Of a DNA stretch of 64,000 nucleotides, positions 35,401 to 44,072 are shown piece after piece. The translations under genes were made by a program, and so were the position numbers. The notes under the pieces are model-generated. The model did not search any database. It was not told the origin of the DNA and saw only the letters and a list, made by a program, of their open reading frames with translations. The stretch lies in the NCBI GenBank assembly GCA_035772405.1, contig JAYKKM010000196.1, forward strand, positions 212,501-276,500, read 5' to 3'. How positions within the stretch are numbered: the first letter of the stretch is position 1; each line of letters starts with the position of its first letter. Source of the DNA: Chrysogorgia sp. JL179-B06. Its lineage: Eukaryota; Cnidaria; Anthozoa; Scleralcyonacea; Chrysogorgiidae.

Positions 35401-35949
35401 TGCTCATTTATACAACTAATCATCGTTGCAACTCCTTTCCAACCGAGTGCAAGGCGGGGGCATTGGGGACGAGAATGACCGGTATACATAGCAACTTCTT
35501 TCTCTTTATTGTGTAGATATGATTTCGATAATAATAGTCGTGACGGTGTGTCCGACGAATCCGGGGGAAGCATTGAAGGAATATACAACGTGAATATGGA
35601 GGATGATATTGACTTGTCCATGTTTGACACTGATGGCCATGATGCACCAACGACAGACTCTAACTTGTACGTAGAAAACCCTTTCCTCTCCCCTGATCAT
35701 CTGAAAATTGACGGCAGTTACCAAGAAGTTCGGTTGGCCACCTTTACTAGTCGTCCTAGTCCCTTCGGCACTCCTGCTGGATCTAAACGCTTAGCAAACC
35801 AAAACCTATCGTTAAGTGAAATGAATTCACATAATCCAGATGTCGTAGAGCCCGTTGTATATGCGAAGATAGATTTTGCTGCTAAGGCCAGGAGTAGAAA
35901 TAGTTTAGCAGATACATCTGAAGAGATTACTGATGATATTCTCATATGA
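23240..35949 (+). CDS. Ig/fibronectin-III transmembrane receptor or adhesion protein (3' exons)
   Basis: Eight exons fit by GT/AG sites and phase: 23240-23483 (Ig), 23897-24178 (FN3-1), 24652-24966 (FN3-2), 25646-25716 and 27929-28148 (FN3-3), 29688-29834 (membrane), 31785-31821, 35517-35949 (stop TGA). FN3 domains show the usual buried Trp (TFSWLANNS, TVKWKPPKE, FVSWKRPVD) and late Tyr/Trp blocks. A 21-residue hydrophobic segment (ALGGVLLAAIILLLLLLVYV) precedes a basic stop-transfer TRKSNN. The cytoplasmic tail of about 160 residues has no kinase domain; it holds NPF and an ITIM-like VVYAKI. Upstream exons must lie before 23240, perhaps left of the window or within the PLE cluster. Resembles DSCAM/neogenin-type adhesion molecules, but no specific orthologue is claimed. 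Confidence 0.82.
23628..23692. repeat. Degenerate interstitial CCTAAC repeats
   Basis: Imperfect runs of CCTAAC/CCTAAA-like units resembling the TTAGGG telomere repeat. Similar patches lie at 26104-26150, 58070-58110 and 60727-60757. Confidence 0.6.
24239..24440. repeat. (GAAC)n microsatellite
   Basis: About 45 copies of a tetranucleotide GAAC, grading into GGAC, in the intron between FN3-1 and FN3-2. It creates false repeat ORFs (Val-Arg-Ser-Phe) on the minus strand. Confidence 0.97.
24466..24562. repeat. (AAAC)n microsatellite
   Basis: AAAC tetranucleotide run in the same intron, 90 bp before the FN3-2 acceptor. Confidence 0.95.
24652..24966 (+). CDS. Exon: second fibronectin III domain
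   Basis: Preceded by a strong pyrimidine tract and CTAG; followed by GTAAGT. Encodes PSRPTSIVAVSREPTSITVK, WKPPKEPRG, then SNTWYVIKIRAG, a full FN3 fold of about 104 residues in one exon. Confidence 0.85.
24967..25645 (+). other. Intron, nothing recognised
   Basis: AT-rich intron between FN3-2 and FN3-3 with no gene or clear repeat. A short direct repeat (ATACGT..GTACTCTTA with CAGTATATGTCTAT) occurs near 25376-25470. Confidence 0.5.
25825..26459. mobile_element. MITE family M1, copy b
   Basis: Inverted relative to copy a: left end CAGTATCAGCCAACTAGTGG, right end GGTTGATACTAAAAC. Followed by an AATTAGACAAC palindromic module (26460-26560). Lies inside the intron that splits FN3-3. Confidence 0.72.
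26651..26751. repeat. Palindromic module M2, copy a
   Basis: About 100 bp starting AACAATTATACCAT and ending ATGGTATAATTGTT. An inverted copy lies at 54721-54815. Confidence 0.72.
26857..27064. mobile_element. Short M1-like MITE, copy d
   Basis: Ends TTTTAGTAGAAAC and GTTTCTACTAAAA with about 45 bp of inverted arm related to M1. The interior is a short unique stretch. A further AATTAGACAAC-type module follows to 27160. The stretch 27190-27928 has no recognised content. Confidence 0.62.
28690..28789 (-). mobile_element. Solo PLE-E-like 3' end with (TA)n
   Basis: 28709-28745 matches the PLE-E 3' region at 12050-12085 (TACTCGGAGTTTCACGC shared) and is followed by a hammerhead-like core with one change (CCGAAGA for CUGANGA, 28754-28760). 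A (TA)n tract starts at 28768. No coding sequence remains. It lies in an intron of the receptor gene. Confidence 0.55.
28962..29073. repeat. Palindrome, about 110 bp
   Basis: Arms around GTATTGAGAAATATTTC and its complement with a short centre of CAAAAAC. Flanked by TTATTTACCG/CGGTAAATAA. Confidence 0.75.
29688..29834 (+). CDS. Exon: transmembrane segment of the Ig/FN3 protein
   Basis: Acceptor TTTCTCACTAG, donor GTAATA. Encodes DKLASPGTLSNFSDGLTWK, then about 21 hydrophobic residues and YLTRKSNNGS. The intron before it (28149-29687) also contains the solo PLE end and a palindrome; otherwise nothing recognised. Confidence 0.82.
29835..30960 (+). other. Intron sequence, short tandem duplication only
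   Basis: No gene seen. A 50-bp direct duplication containing GGGGTTGAAATCGTCAAAAT occurs at about 30681-30778. The 97-codon minus ORF here shows no recognisable domain. Confidence 0.45.
30969..31036. repeat. Perfect 68-bp palindrome
   Basis: Every base pairs around a centre at 31002/31003 (CTAG). Outer ends TGCATACGTAATTAAG. No spacer, so it can form a complete hairpin. Confidence 0.9.
31368..31490. repeat. Imperfect palindrome with GCGCGC centre
   Basis: Arms contain CACCGGGATATCCAAACACT and its complement, with a centre near 31430. Sits 330 bp from the perfect palindrome, and shares GTTTGGAT with it. Confidence 0.75.
31520..31732. mobile_element. Mariner-like MITE 3
   Basis: Ends CAGAGTGTCCCAAAAAAAAG and (complement) CAGGTGTCCCAAAAAAGG, arms about 80 bp. 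TA precedes the left end; the right side has TG, a likely mutated TA. Confidence 0.68.
31785..31821 (+). CDS. Exon: juxtamembrane microexon, 37 nt
   Basis: Acceptor TATTTTAAG, donor GTATGT. Encodes DKKDGIKSRRNDG with phases 1 and 2 that fit the exons on both sides, which is the main support for so short an exon. Confidence 0.6.
32065..32739. mobile_element. hAT-like non-autonomous element
   Basis: Ends CATAGGCGTACG and its complement CGTACGCCTATG, flanked by an 8-bp duplication with one mismatch (TCCCTTAC at 32057-32064, CCCCTTAC at 32740-32747). Carries subterminal G-runs; no ORF. Eight-base duplications fit hAT. Confidence 0.62.
32845..33293. repeat. Minisatellite of GAGCAAATACAT units
   Basis: About 20 copies of a 21-bp unit (GAGCAAATACAT plus a variable CC(C/T)(T/G)(A/G)AC spacer), some with a 7-bp extension TACACTG. 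Ends at the hAT element at 33309. An inverted unit sits inside that element near 34165-34198. Confidence 0.85.
33309..34724. mobile_element. hAT-like element, 1.4 kb, non-autonomous
   Basis: Termini CAGTGAACTCTATAAAGACT and its complement. Perfect 8-bp target duplication TATAGGAT at 33301-33308 and 34725-34732. Interior contains a direct repeat of about 120 bp (33838-33960 and 34040-34155) and no transposase. The short ORFs look spurious. Confidence 0.8.
34853..35182. repeat. Long inverted repeat in last intron
   Basis: Arms of about 130 bp (34853-34988 and 35050-35182) sharing GACAATGATCAC, GACCATTTTCTAAGACGG and GCTCTATATAGAG; spacer about 60 bp. Ends about 335 bp before the last exon of the receptor gene. 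Confidence 0.75.
35517..35949 (+). CDS. Last exon: cytoplasmic tail of the Ig/FN3 protein
   Basis: Acceptor TTTATTGTGTAG; stop TGA at 35947-35949. 144 codons, Ser/Asp-rich. Motifs: ENPF at 35674-35685 (NPF binds EH-domain endocytic adaptors), a proline/serine stretch TSRPSPFGTPAGS, and EPVVYAKIDF with an ITIM-like V-x-Y-x-x-I (35854-35871). Ends SLADTSEEITDDILI. Both motif readings are pattern matches, not demonstrated binding sites. Confidence 0.82.
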
Positions 35950-36033
35950 AACACTGTCTGGACGGGGGTGTTGTGAACCCACTTTGATTGGGGGAGGGGT
36001 GTCCAGTGAAATTTGTCAGAATATTGTATTTTT

Positions 36034-36039
36034 AATAAA
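36034..36039 (+). promoter_or_regulatory. Candidate poly(A) signal AATAAA
   Basis: Canonical hexamer 85 nt after the stop of the Ig/FN3 gene. AT-rich sequence makes chance matches common. Confidence 0.5.
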
Positions 36040-36725
36040 ATTACTCGAAACTTATTTTACGCGCATTCACACGTCACAACTACAAATGTTGGTATATAGC
36101 ATTACGATCACGTGTCTGGTTCCAAGTGCTTTTGACGAAAAATATGAAACCAAGGCATTTCACCAGCTGGTTCAACCGGTTTTAATTCGTAGAGAAAACG
36201 CACCAGTCGCCAAGGCCCGATTACATCAAACCAGCCCTCTTAAAGAGGCCTATCTCACGTTTGGGGATGTTACATATCCGTAATATTTGCGTCTTCCTGA
36301 GCAAAATCATAATATATATTGTCAGCCGAAAACTTCATCTTCATGGAGTTTTTTCGCTGTCAAAGCTACCGGATGTGATGTCACAAGAGGCATTCCAAAC
36401 CAGTTTTCTTTTGTTAATTGCCACAAAAATGCCGCATTCTGATTGGTTCCACAGCGGTCGGAAATTAGCAGTGTGGACCGCTCGCAAAGTGAAATTAATC
36501 AACCACAAGCGCTCTTTGTTAACAATTTAAAATGAAGACGACTGAAAATTTTATATTTTAGAACCTTCTTTATATAAATTGAGTCATTTACTAATTTTAG
36601 TATTCAAATTAACTTGACAACGTCAAAGTTCGACGGGTTATAATACACAACGGCAGTATTAGTTTAGTTATCTATCTATCATGCGGACGCATCATTTTAG
36701 TTATTAAGCCGTATAATAAATAGTT

Positions 36726-36862
36726 TATTGACTGAGCTAGTTCGGTCCGGATAGAAGGTATTGATCTCGTTCTTTTTTCGCTTGTATAGACCTCGCCTTC
36801 GGCTCGGTCCATATATACAAGCCAAAAAAGAACTTTGACGCTCGGTCAATAACATATATTTC
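36726..36862. repeat. Palindrome, about 135 bp
   Basis: Arms with TCGTTCTTTTTTCGCTTGTA and its near complement around CTCGCCTTCGGCTCGG. The rest of 36040-37190 shows no gene. Confidence 0.65.
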
Positions 36863-37204
36863 TTTTTCTCTGTCCGGAATCACAACAAATCATGAAACTT
36901 TCTATTTTGGCAATCCCCAGAAGTGCGTATCGAAATAGTGCAGACTACAGACCTCGCGGGCTAAACTGAAACCAACCTGCGAATAGGCTAAAAAAGCGAT
37001 GGTATATTAACAAACATGAGAGGCCGGTTGTTCAAAGCCTTGGCAGATAACTTATCCGCTGATTAAGTCCTATTCAACGGTAAATTAGCTACCAAAACTA
37101 TAGGGTAGATGCAATTTATTCACCGCGGATAGTGACTTATCCCGGTGTGGTGGTTTGAGATTGTACCGTGCTGAGAGGTCGGCGTTAGATCACATTGAGC
37201 TAAC

Positions 37205-37422
37205 GTAAGTCCGCGTCTTTGGGACCATGTTTTTTAGTATAACCATAGCGCTACTTAACCATGCAAATAACCACTGACCCCAACTCAACTTAGATGCTAA
37301 CCCTAACTCACGCCTAATGAGTGATCTAACCCCCCCGCCTTAAGTGTCTTCCTAACCTCCGGCTGTATTTTCTATGGTTATACTAAAAAACATCGCCCCA
37401 AAGACGCGGGCTGTGCTGAGAT
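37205..37422. repeat. Fold-back repeat with 40-bp arms
   Basis: GTTTTTTAGTATAACCATAG (37228-37251) and its complement (37373-37397), with outer GCGTCTTTGGG/CCCAAAGACGC. Interior holds degenerate CTAACCC-like units. Confidence 0.65.
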
Positions 37423-37937
37423 TATCCTGGGCATGCTCAATGACCGTTTGGACCTGCAATAAATATCTACCGTGCTAAAACAGCTTATCCTCACTGTTAT
37501 ATTACCAATAATAGGTAAATGTCAAATGCTCTTAGATTACCAATAACGGGTAATTCCACAAGTAAATTGCAGGATTCTAGAACCCAACACCAACGCAACA
37601 CCAATCCTAACCCCCTTATATTCAGGGAGGTTGGGGTCATTGTTTGGGATGGCAAAGACCCTTTACGAAAGGGAAGACTGCGTCGCCGTCCGCGTAGGTT
37701 GGCGCCGTTGTAGATCTTAAGGTCCCTATTGTTCACAGTTGGCACTTGGCAGCATAACAAGGCACTCTTGTCGACAACCTGCAACAGTACACATTGTACG
37801 TTTTTCAACTTTTCTTTCAATTTTTATTATAAATCGATCGACTTCACATATAATAGGGTATATTAACTATGCATAATGCAAACATCCACACAAGTCTAAA
37901 CAATTACAAATCAGTTCATCGAAGTCATTTCGTTGTT

Positions 37938-38183
37938 TTAATCTTTCTGATTACACTCAGCGCCATGTTGTAATGCCTCAATATTGAAGTCCATGGAAAA
38001 CGTTTCTCCTGGCTTCGCAGGACAAATTGGAGTGACGTTTGTTGGAGTATATTCTTTTGGCATTGGTTGGTCTGACGCTTTGGGACGATCAGCCACTGGT
38101 TTACCAAATACTGAGCCACCAGCTTGTCCCTTCTTTAACTGATCTTCGACCATTTTCAAGTTGCGTGACATGATGACATACAC
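37938..38183 (-). CDS. Terminal exon of an unrecognised gene
   Basis: 81-codon open frame with MSRNLKMVEDQLKKGQAGGS, PKASDQPMPKEYTPTN, CPAKPGETFSMDFNIEALQH. An acceptor-like GCGTTATAG lies just upstream (near 38185), and AATAAA lies 110 nt after the stop (37823-37828 on the minus strand), so it could be a 3' exon or a small gene. Codon use looks coding-like. I do not recognise the protein. Confidence 0.42.
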   Translation of the reverse strand: MYVIMSRNLKMVEDQLKKGQAGGSVFGKPVADRPKASDQPMPKEYTPTNVTPICPAKPGETFSMDFNIEALQHGAECNQKD

Positions 38184-38602
38184 TATAACGCAAAATTTAA
38201 AAACTGAGGGTAGTGCGAACTATGGTAAGAAGCCCAGTTGGGTCCCCAAGCTAAATCGGGTCACTATAGTCGTTTTCACGTGACGTCATAGCCGCCATAG
38301 ATTTTGAATTAGTTTCTTTGAAAACTGAAAGGCTCAGCTTCGTTTATCCGCATGCTCCATGCATTGCCATCTTGCGCAGACTTTTTTGTTAAATGTCTCG
38401 CTTTTCATGTGGTATCTTCAGAACAGTCGCAATATCGATAAACGATTAAACACGCGTTGAAATACACAATACGTATTAATATTGTGTAATTTGTGTTTAG
38501 AATTTAGATGCCATAACACTACGTTCCCTGCTAGCAGAGAACCATGTTCGATGAATCATGTGTTCTTCAATCTCAATTCTCCCATGACCCTATAGCGCCG
38601 CC

Positions 38603-40312
38603 GAGATAATCTAATTGGCGCGGGTAAATTGGCGCGGGTCGCGGGTAGTTGGCGCGAGTAATTGTTCCGTCTTTTTTTCTTTTTTTTCTTTTTTTTTTTT
38701 TTAAATTTTTTTTTTTGGGGTAGCCCATGGTTGTTACAAATAAGTCAAAATGTAAAGACAATAATCTTAATTAGAGGTGCGTATGTTTCAGTCGTTCACG
38801 CACAGGAATGAACCGTGAAGTATCACGCGTAAATGCCTTTTAAACTCTGTGACAAGTATATTTCTTTGACAAAGTCTTATAATTTATATACGCCTGTCCA
38901 TGGAGCTACCAGTAGGGAAGGCTATCGGCATCGCGGCGCGCACCGTCCAATTTGAGCAAGGCACTCAAGATTTGTTTTTAGTGTCCATCGATTCTCATTT
39001 CAAATAATATTTATCCATGGCTATGCTATTATCGAACTATTATTTGTATAAGTAAAGCGTTTTAAAAGCGCCTTATATAATTAAACATATTTGTAGTTGA
39101 GACAAGGCTGTATAACGTAACGCCAAATTCTGATTGTCGCTTTTGACCAAGCATTAAACGCGCACGGCGCGCAAAAAATGCTAGCAAAGCTAAGTACCCT
39201 TGAGTATGGTGCGAGATAAAAACATGCACATTCATATGTGATCATTGGCAGGTCTTTAATTATAACCATACTCGACACAAGATTGAATCTGCCGCAAATC
39301 TAACTCGCATTCAAAAAGTACATTTCTCAGTGTAGCTGGCGGGTATATGTATCAGGTGTCGTACTGCGCGCAGTAATCAAATCAAACTAAAGTCTAAAGT
39401 GAATTCGCTGTCTATGTTCTAGCCAGCGCAATAGCGTTTAATGACACAGACCACTTTGCCCTCGTGATTCGTAATGTAAAGTGCTTTCCAGCATAGACTG
39501 CATAGTATATTCCTTTGCATTAACTTTATCAGCCCGCTACGGGCGCTAGTGCGAGTTAGATTTGTGGCAATCTTGTGTCGAGTATGGTTAAAATTAAAGA
39601 CCTGCCAGTGATCACATATATTGACTGTGCATGTTTTTTATCTCGCACCATATAAACAAGGGTAGCTTTGCCAGCATTTTCAGCGTGCGTTTAATGCTTG
39701 GTCAAAAGCGACAATCAGAATTTGGCGTTACGTTATAAAGCATAGCCTAACGTTGCTTGTTGTCTCAACTACAAATGTGTTTAATTATATAAGGCGCTTT
39801 TAAAACGCTTTAATAATACGTCAAATAAAGGTTCGATAATAGCATGGCCATGGACAAATATTATTCGGTCATATAATGATATTCGAAATGAGAATCGATG
39901 GATTCATGTCGCCATGTCGGTAGCCTAAAAAACAAATCTTGAGACGCCTAGCTCAAATTGGACGGTGCGCGCCGCGATAGCCTTCCCCTAGTGGCTCCAG
40001 ACAGGCTTATATAAATTATAAAGACTTTGTCAAATAAATATACTTGTCACAGCGTTTAAAAGGCATTTACGCGTGATACTTCACGGTTCATTCCCTGTGC
40101 GTGAACGACTGAAACATACGCACCTCTAATTAAGATTATTTTGCCTTTACATTTTGACTTATTTGTAACAACCATGGGCTACCCCCGGTAAACGAATCGG
40201 AGAAAAAACACCAGGAGAAAATAAAGCCGGAACAATTACCCGCGACCATGACAATTACCCGCGATAATTACCCGCGACCCGCGCCAAAAATCCGCGCCAA
40301 TTAGATTATCTC
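38603..40312. mobile_element. Fold-back Mutator-like (MULE) element with ~0.7 kb arms
   Basis: Arms 38603-39310 and 39549-40312 are diverged reverse complements; spacer about 240 bp. Termini GAGATAATCTAATTGGCGCG. A perfect 9-bp target duplication AGCGCCGCC lies at 38594-38602 and 40313-40321. A 9-bp duplication, very long terminal repeats and a GAGATAAT terminus fit the Mutator superfamily. No transposase; a poly-T interruption sits in the left arm near 38680-38718. Confidence 0.8.
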
Positions 40313-40321
40313 AGCGCCGCC

Positions 40322-42229
40322 GCAGATTAGTTTACTTTAGAGTGATTACAGCCTGTAAACAGGAAATTACATGGTCGTTATCACCAACTGTTTGTGGTAT
40401 TTATCTTTGGGATTCAATTCCACTTGATCATCAAGATTACATTAGCTGAGTCCTAATTATCTCATACATTTATCGCTCAGAAACTTTGGACCTGTTTAAT
40501 ATGTTGTCTTGTTTTAATATGTGTTTATCTAAACGGACATACACTAACTGCTTCGTAAGTTGTTATATAGATGCAGCAGCGTTGGATAGCTAGTTCTAAT
40601 TTCTTACGTGGACATATTACATATCTGTTTGACTTTCAACCTCTTGTCAGTTTTCACGCATGATAGAAGTATGTATTATGCACTAGTATAGGTATGACTA
40701 TTTCATGTACATGGAATATACTGCTAGATTTTACAATGAAGATGCGCCAAAGAAATCATTTTTCGTCTGGTCGAAGTATGACCACATAACACTAACAAAA
40801 CATAACAAACTTTTCACTCGATCTGTCAAGCAGTTGCATGTGATAAAAACTATATTTTGGTTTAATTCATGGTAATACCCTAGATACCTATCCACCGTTG
40901 CAATACAAAACAAAAGTTTTATCTGTACTATACCTTACAGTGGATATTTTCAGCACCGGCTGGCCGAATGTTTTTCTGCAGTGTCGTGATGTGAACAGCA
41001 GGCTGCACAACAGAACAATAACAAAGGTCTCCAGAGCAGGCTTAGCGCGATTTAGTTCTGCAATAGGATTGGTTCCTGGTGGTTTTAAAAAATGATAATC
41101 ATGACGTGTCATTGAAAAGTTCAAAACAAGAAAAATTGAAACCAGACCCGTTTCAAACGATGAACTTTCATAGCAAATTCCTTTGTTCATTTGCATTAGG
41201 TTCGGCACGCTGAGAAGTTAGACGTTTGAAACTTAACGGGACTAAATCTTAAAAATAGTTTACAAGTTAACTAGAAATACGTATCCGCATTAACCCCTCG
41301 CCCGCCTTTTCTACCCCCCTCCCCCCTAAAGTTTCTTTTCCCATCCATGGTTCCCAGGGCCCAGACTGCGCACGCGCCGTGTAAAGGCCGTCAGTCGTAC
41401 GTAGAGTTTTAACGTTCTCGGCCAAAAATGTTAAAAATAGTTTACAAGTTAAAAATTGCATTCTGGTCGCATGGTAACGATAATCATTTAAATAAAACAA
41501 AATAAAAAGCTAAAAGTCGCACACAATAAAATTTATTTGATGCTACTCTAGCTTAAAAAGTTAAGGAGTGTCGAAACGTTGGATCGTGCAGTGGGTTGTA
41601 ACCTATAAAGGACATTGGCAACAAAAATAAGTATCTTTTAGATAAAAGTACGTGACTTAAGTTAAATAGCCGAAATATAGAGTAATTTGAAGTTGCCAAA
41701 ATATACTTGTAAAACGTATTAATTCATGCACTGTCAAAGTTGCTAACCCTCATCAACCATTGCTGGCGCTCTATTTGCTAGCCTGCGCCGGAGGAGGCAG
41801 TTGTCCGCCATGTTGGATGTATTTTCGATACGCGTGACGTCAAAAAAAAAAAGAAAAAAAGGTAAAGCGAAATTTTTATCGAGCCATCCTCGTGTCTTTT
41901 ATAAGTCCGAAACTCGATTTTTCTGAACATCTTCCTTTTCAATCAAACCACTGCACAACGTTTTAAAAAGCATCCTGTAGAAACTCGGCTACCACAGAGT
42001 AATTTCATCAGGGCCAGCGCGACCTAACCAACTTTCCAGTTAATTAGGCAAAGGATTACAACAAGATGGCGGATGATAGGATTGTCTTTGATCAAAACTA
42101 CTTAATTAAACGTAACTAGTGGTTGTTTTGTACAAGAGTAGTTTTGTTTATACTTGGTTAACCTTCGTAAGCCTGTTTGTCAATCAGAAAGTCAAAAATT
42201 GAAATTATAATTTTTGTTGCTAATGTTCT
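40322..42229. other. Unannotated stretch
   Basis: No gene seen. ORFs of 60-106 codons on the minus strand at 40731-41208 show no domain. A C-rich patch lies at 41295-41330 and an A-rich run at 41850-41870. Confidence 0.45.
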
Positions 42230-42830
42230 TTAAATTACATGATCCCTCGCTGCAAAATGTTGCACTAGTTGTAATGTATTTATGTTCTGTTTGTATGTAC
42301 CGGCCCACACAGAAGAACAATAGTAAAGTTTACTAAATATTAAGCAATTAACTATTGTAATTAATGTTGATTTGTCAAAAAGGTGTTTAACTCTGTTGAT
42401 TTGGCAAAGCGATCCCATAAGTTTCGATGTTAAACTGTTCACGTGATCATTAAATGATAAACAGGAGTCCAACGTCACACCCAGATCTTTTGCAAAAGGG
42501 GTTAGTTTTTGTCCAAGGAAATGTATTGACGGTACATTGAGAAATTACACTGGCTACCAATAAAAGAACGTATTGTTTTTAAGATTTTATTGGTCACCAT
42601 AAAACTATACACAACATGGCTCCTATTTATATATCAGACCTTCTCACAAAGTACATTCCAGCACGAAATCTGAGATCTGCCAGTAAGTCACTCCTGCAAG
42701 TAAGTCAACTCTCTGCCAGTAAGTCACTCCTTGTAAGGTGCAGACTCAAACCTATGGACAAAGATCGTTCTCGTATGCTGCTCCATACCTATGGAATTCC
42801 CTTCCATATTTATTAAATATTTTAAACATT
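42230..42830. mobile_element. Twin-primed LINE fragment
   Basis: The minus strand of 42238-42532 encodes RT C-terminal codons (DLGVTLDSCLSFNDHVNSLT, CLIFSKLYYCSSVWAG, LQLVQHFAAR). The plus strand from 42537 encodes what should come next (KLHWLPIKERIVFKILLVT, then NMAPIYISDLL). A 5' part inverted against its own 3' part is the hallmark of twin priming. Confidence 0.72.
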
Positions 42831-42839
42831 AGTCTGAAT

Positions 42840-43650
42840 TGACTTTATTGTATTTGGAAACATATTTTTAATCATTTAAACTTAGTATATATTTTAGGAT
42901 CATTGTAAAAAGCATTTAGACTTCGGTTTAATGCGTTTTTTAAGAACTTACTATTATTATACCATTTAATTCCTATCTCGACGACCCGCGTCGTTGATTT
43001 CCACTCCGTCTTTTGTGGTTCTTTGGGTCTTTCTCAACGACCGTAACGACCCAAACGACAAAGTGGAAATCGGGCTTTACGATCCACGACGACGTGCATC
43101 AAACAAAAAATTATTCATGCGAAATAAAGAGAATAAATTATATTTAGTCCCAATATACGATGTTTATTATTTTTCCAAAACAGAAATTAAGAAATGGATA
43201 TTTTTTATCTCGAGTATTCACGACGACGTTACTGAGTGAACAACCTCAAAGGCAATGAAAAGCAAGAAGAATGTTAGCTTTTAAAAGAAAAAATGAGATA
43301 ACTTCAATGTGTCGAAAAATACTTAAGTAAGAGTACTTCTAGTGTTTTCTTAAAGTCCCAAATCATAATACCAGAGTACATCTATATATAATACGCTCTT
43401 TCCCAGGCTCTCTCCCTGGCTAGGGGTGTATACAGCCGGGTGTTTAGAAAACTCGTTAGCCGGGGGGTAGGAGGGTGCAACGTGTCAGCCATTTGCGCGT
43501 TAATTCACTCTATTTTCTCGTCAATACCTTCTATTTGCGTTTACTTATAAGGAATACGTACTAGATACCCCTATCCGTTCCACGGGTCTCACTAGATATG
43601 ATTTCGCCATAATTTCCCCTTGACAAGTGTGAAGAACAAGCTAGTTTACT
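42840..43650. other. Unannotated stretch with imperfect inverted repeat
   Basis: An imperfect inverted repeat with CGACGACCCGCGTCG and GACCCAAACGACAAAGTGG lies at 42975-43100. No gene. Confidence 0.4.
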
Positions 43651-43655
43651 TCCTT

Positions 43656-43945
43656 TGAATAATATTTCAATCAAAATAAATCTGTTTGTCAGTATTACAA
43701 CGCAACGTCCCGGATGTGTGGTATATGGAAAAATAACCACACAAGTATTTTGAATAATATTTCAATCAAAATAAATCTGTCTGTCAGTATTACAACGCAA
43801 CGTCCCGGATGTGTGGTATATGGAAAAATAACCACACAAGTATTTTGAATAATATTTCAATCAAAATAAATCTGTCTGTCAGTATTACAACGCAACGTCC
43901 CGGATGTGTGGTATATGGAAAATAACCACACGAGTATTTTTTCTG
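43656..43945. repeat. 95-bp tandem repeat, about three copies
   Basis: The block ATTACAACGCAACGTCCCGG recurs at 43694, 43789 and 43884. Copies are nearly identical. Confidence 0.92.
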
Positions 43946-44072
43946 AATACCCCTACTAAAAATTAAAGCCCTATGAATACTAATTAGATAAAAAATGAAG
44001 AAAAAATGGCGGAGATAAGACCCTGGGTACGAGGTTGGGAAAATCTTTGTGGAAAACCTCAATCATGAAATA

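Noticed and set aside
23240..35949. Receptor tyrosine kinase
   Set aside because: Ig, FN3 and membrane exons suggested an RTK, but the tail exons contain no kinase motifs and end in a stop at 35949.
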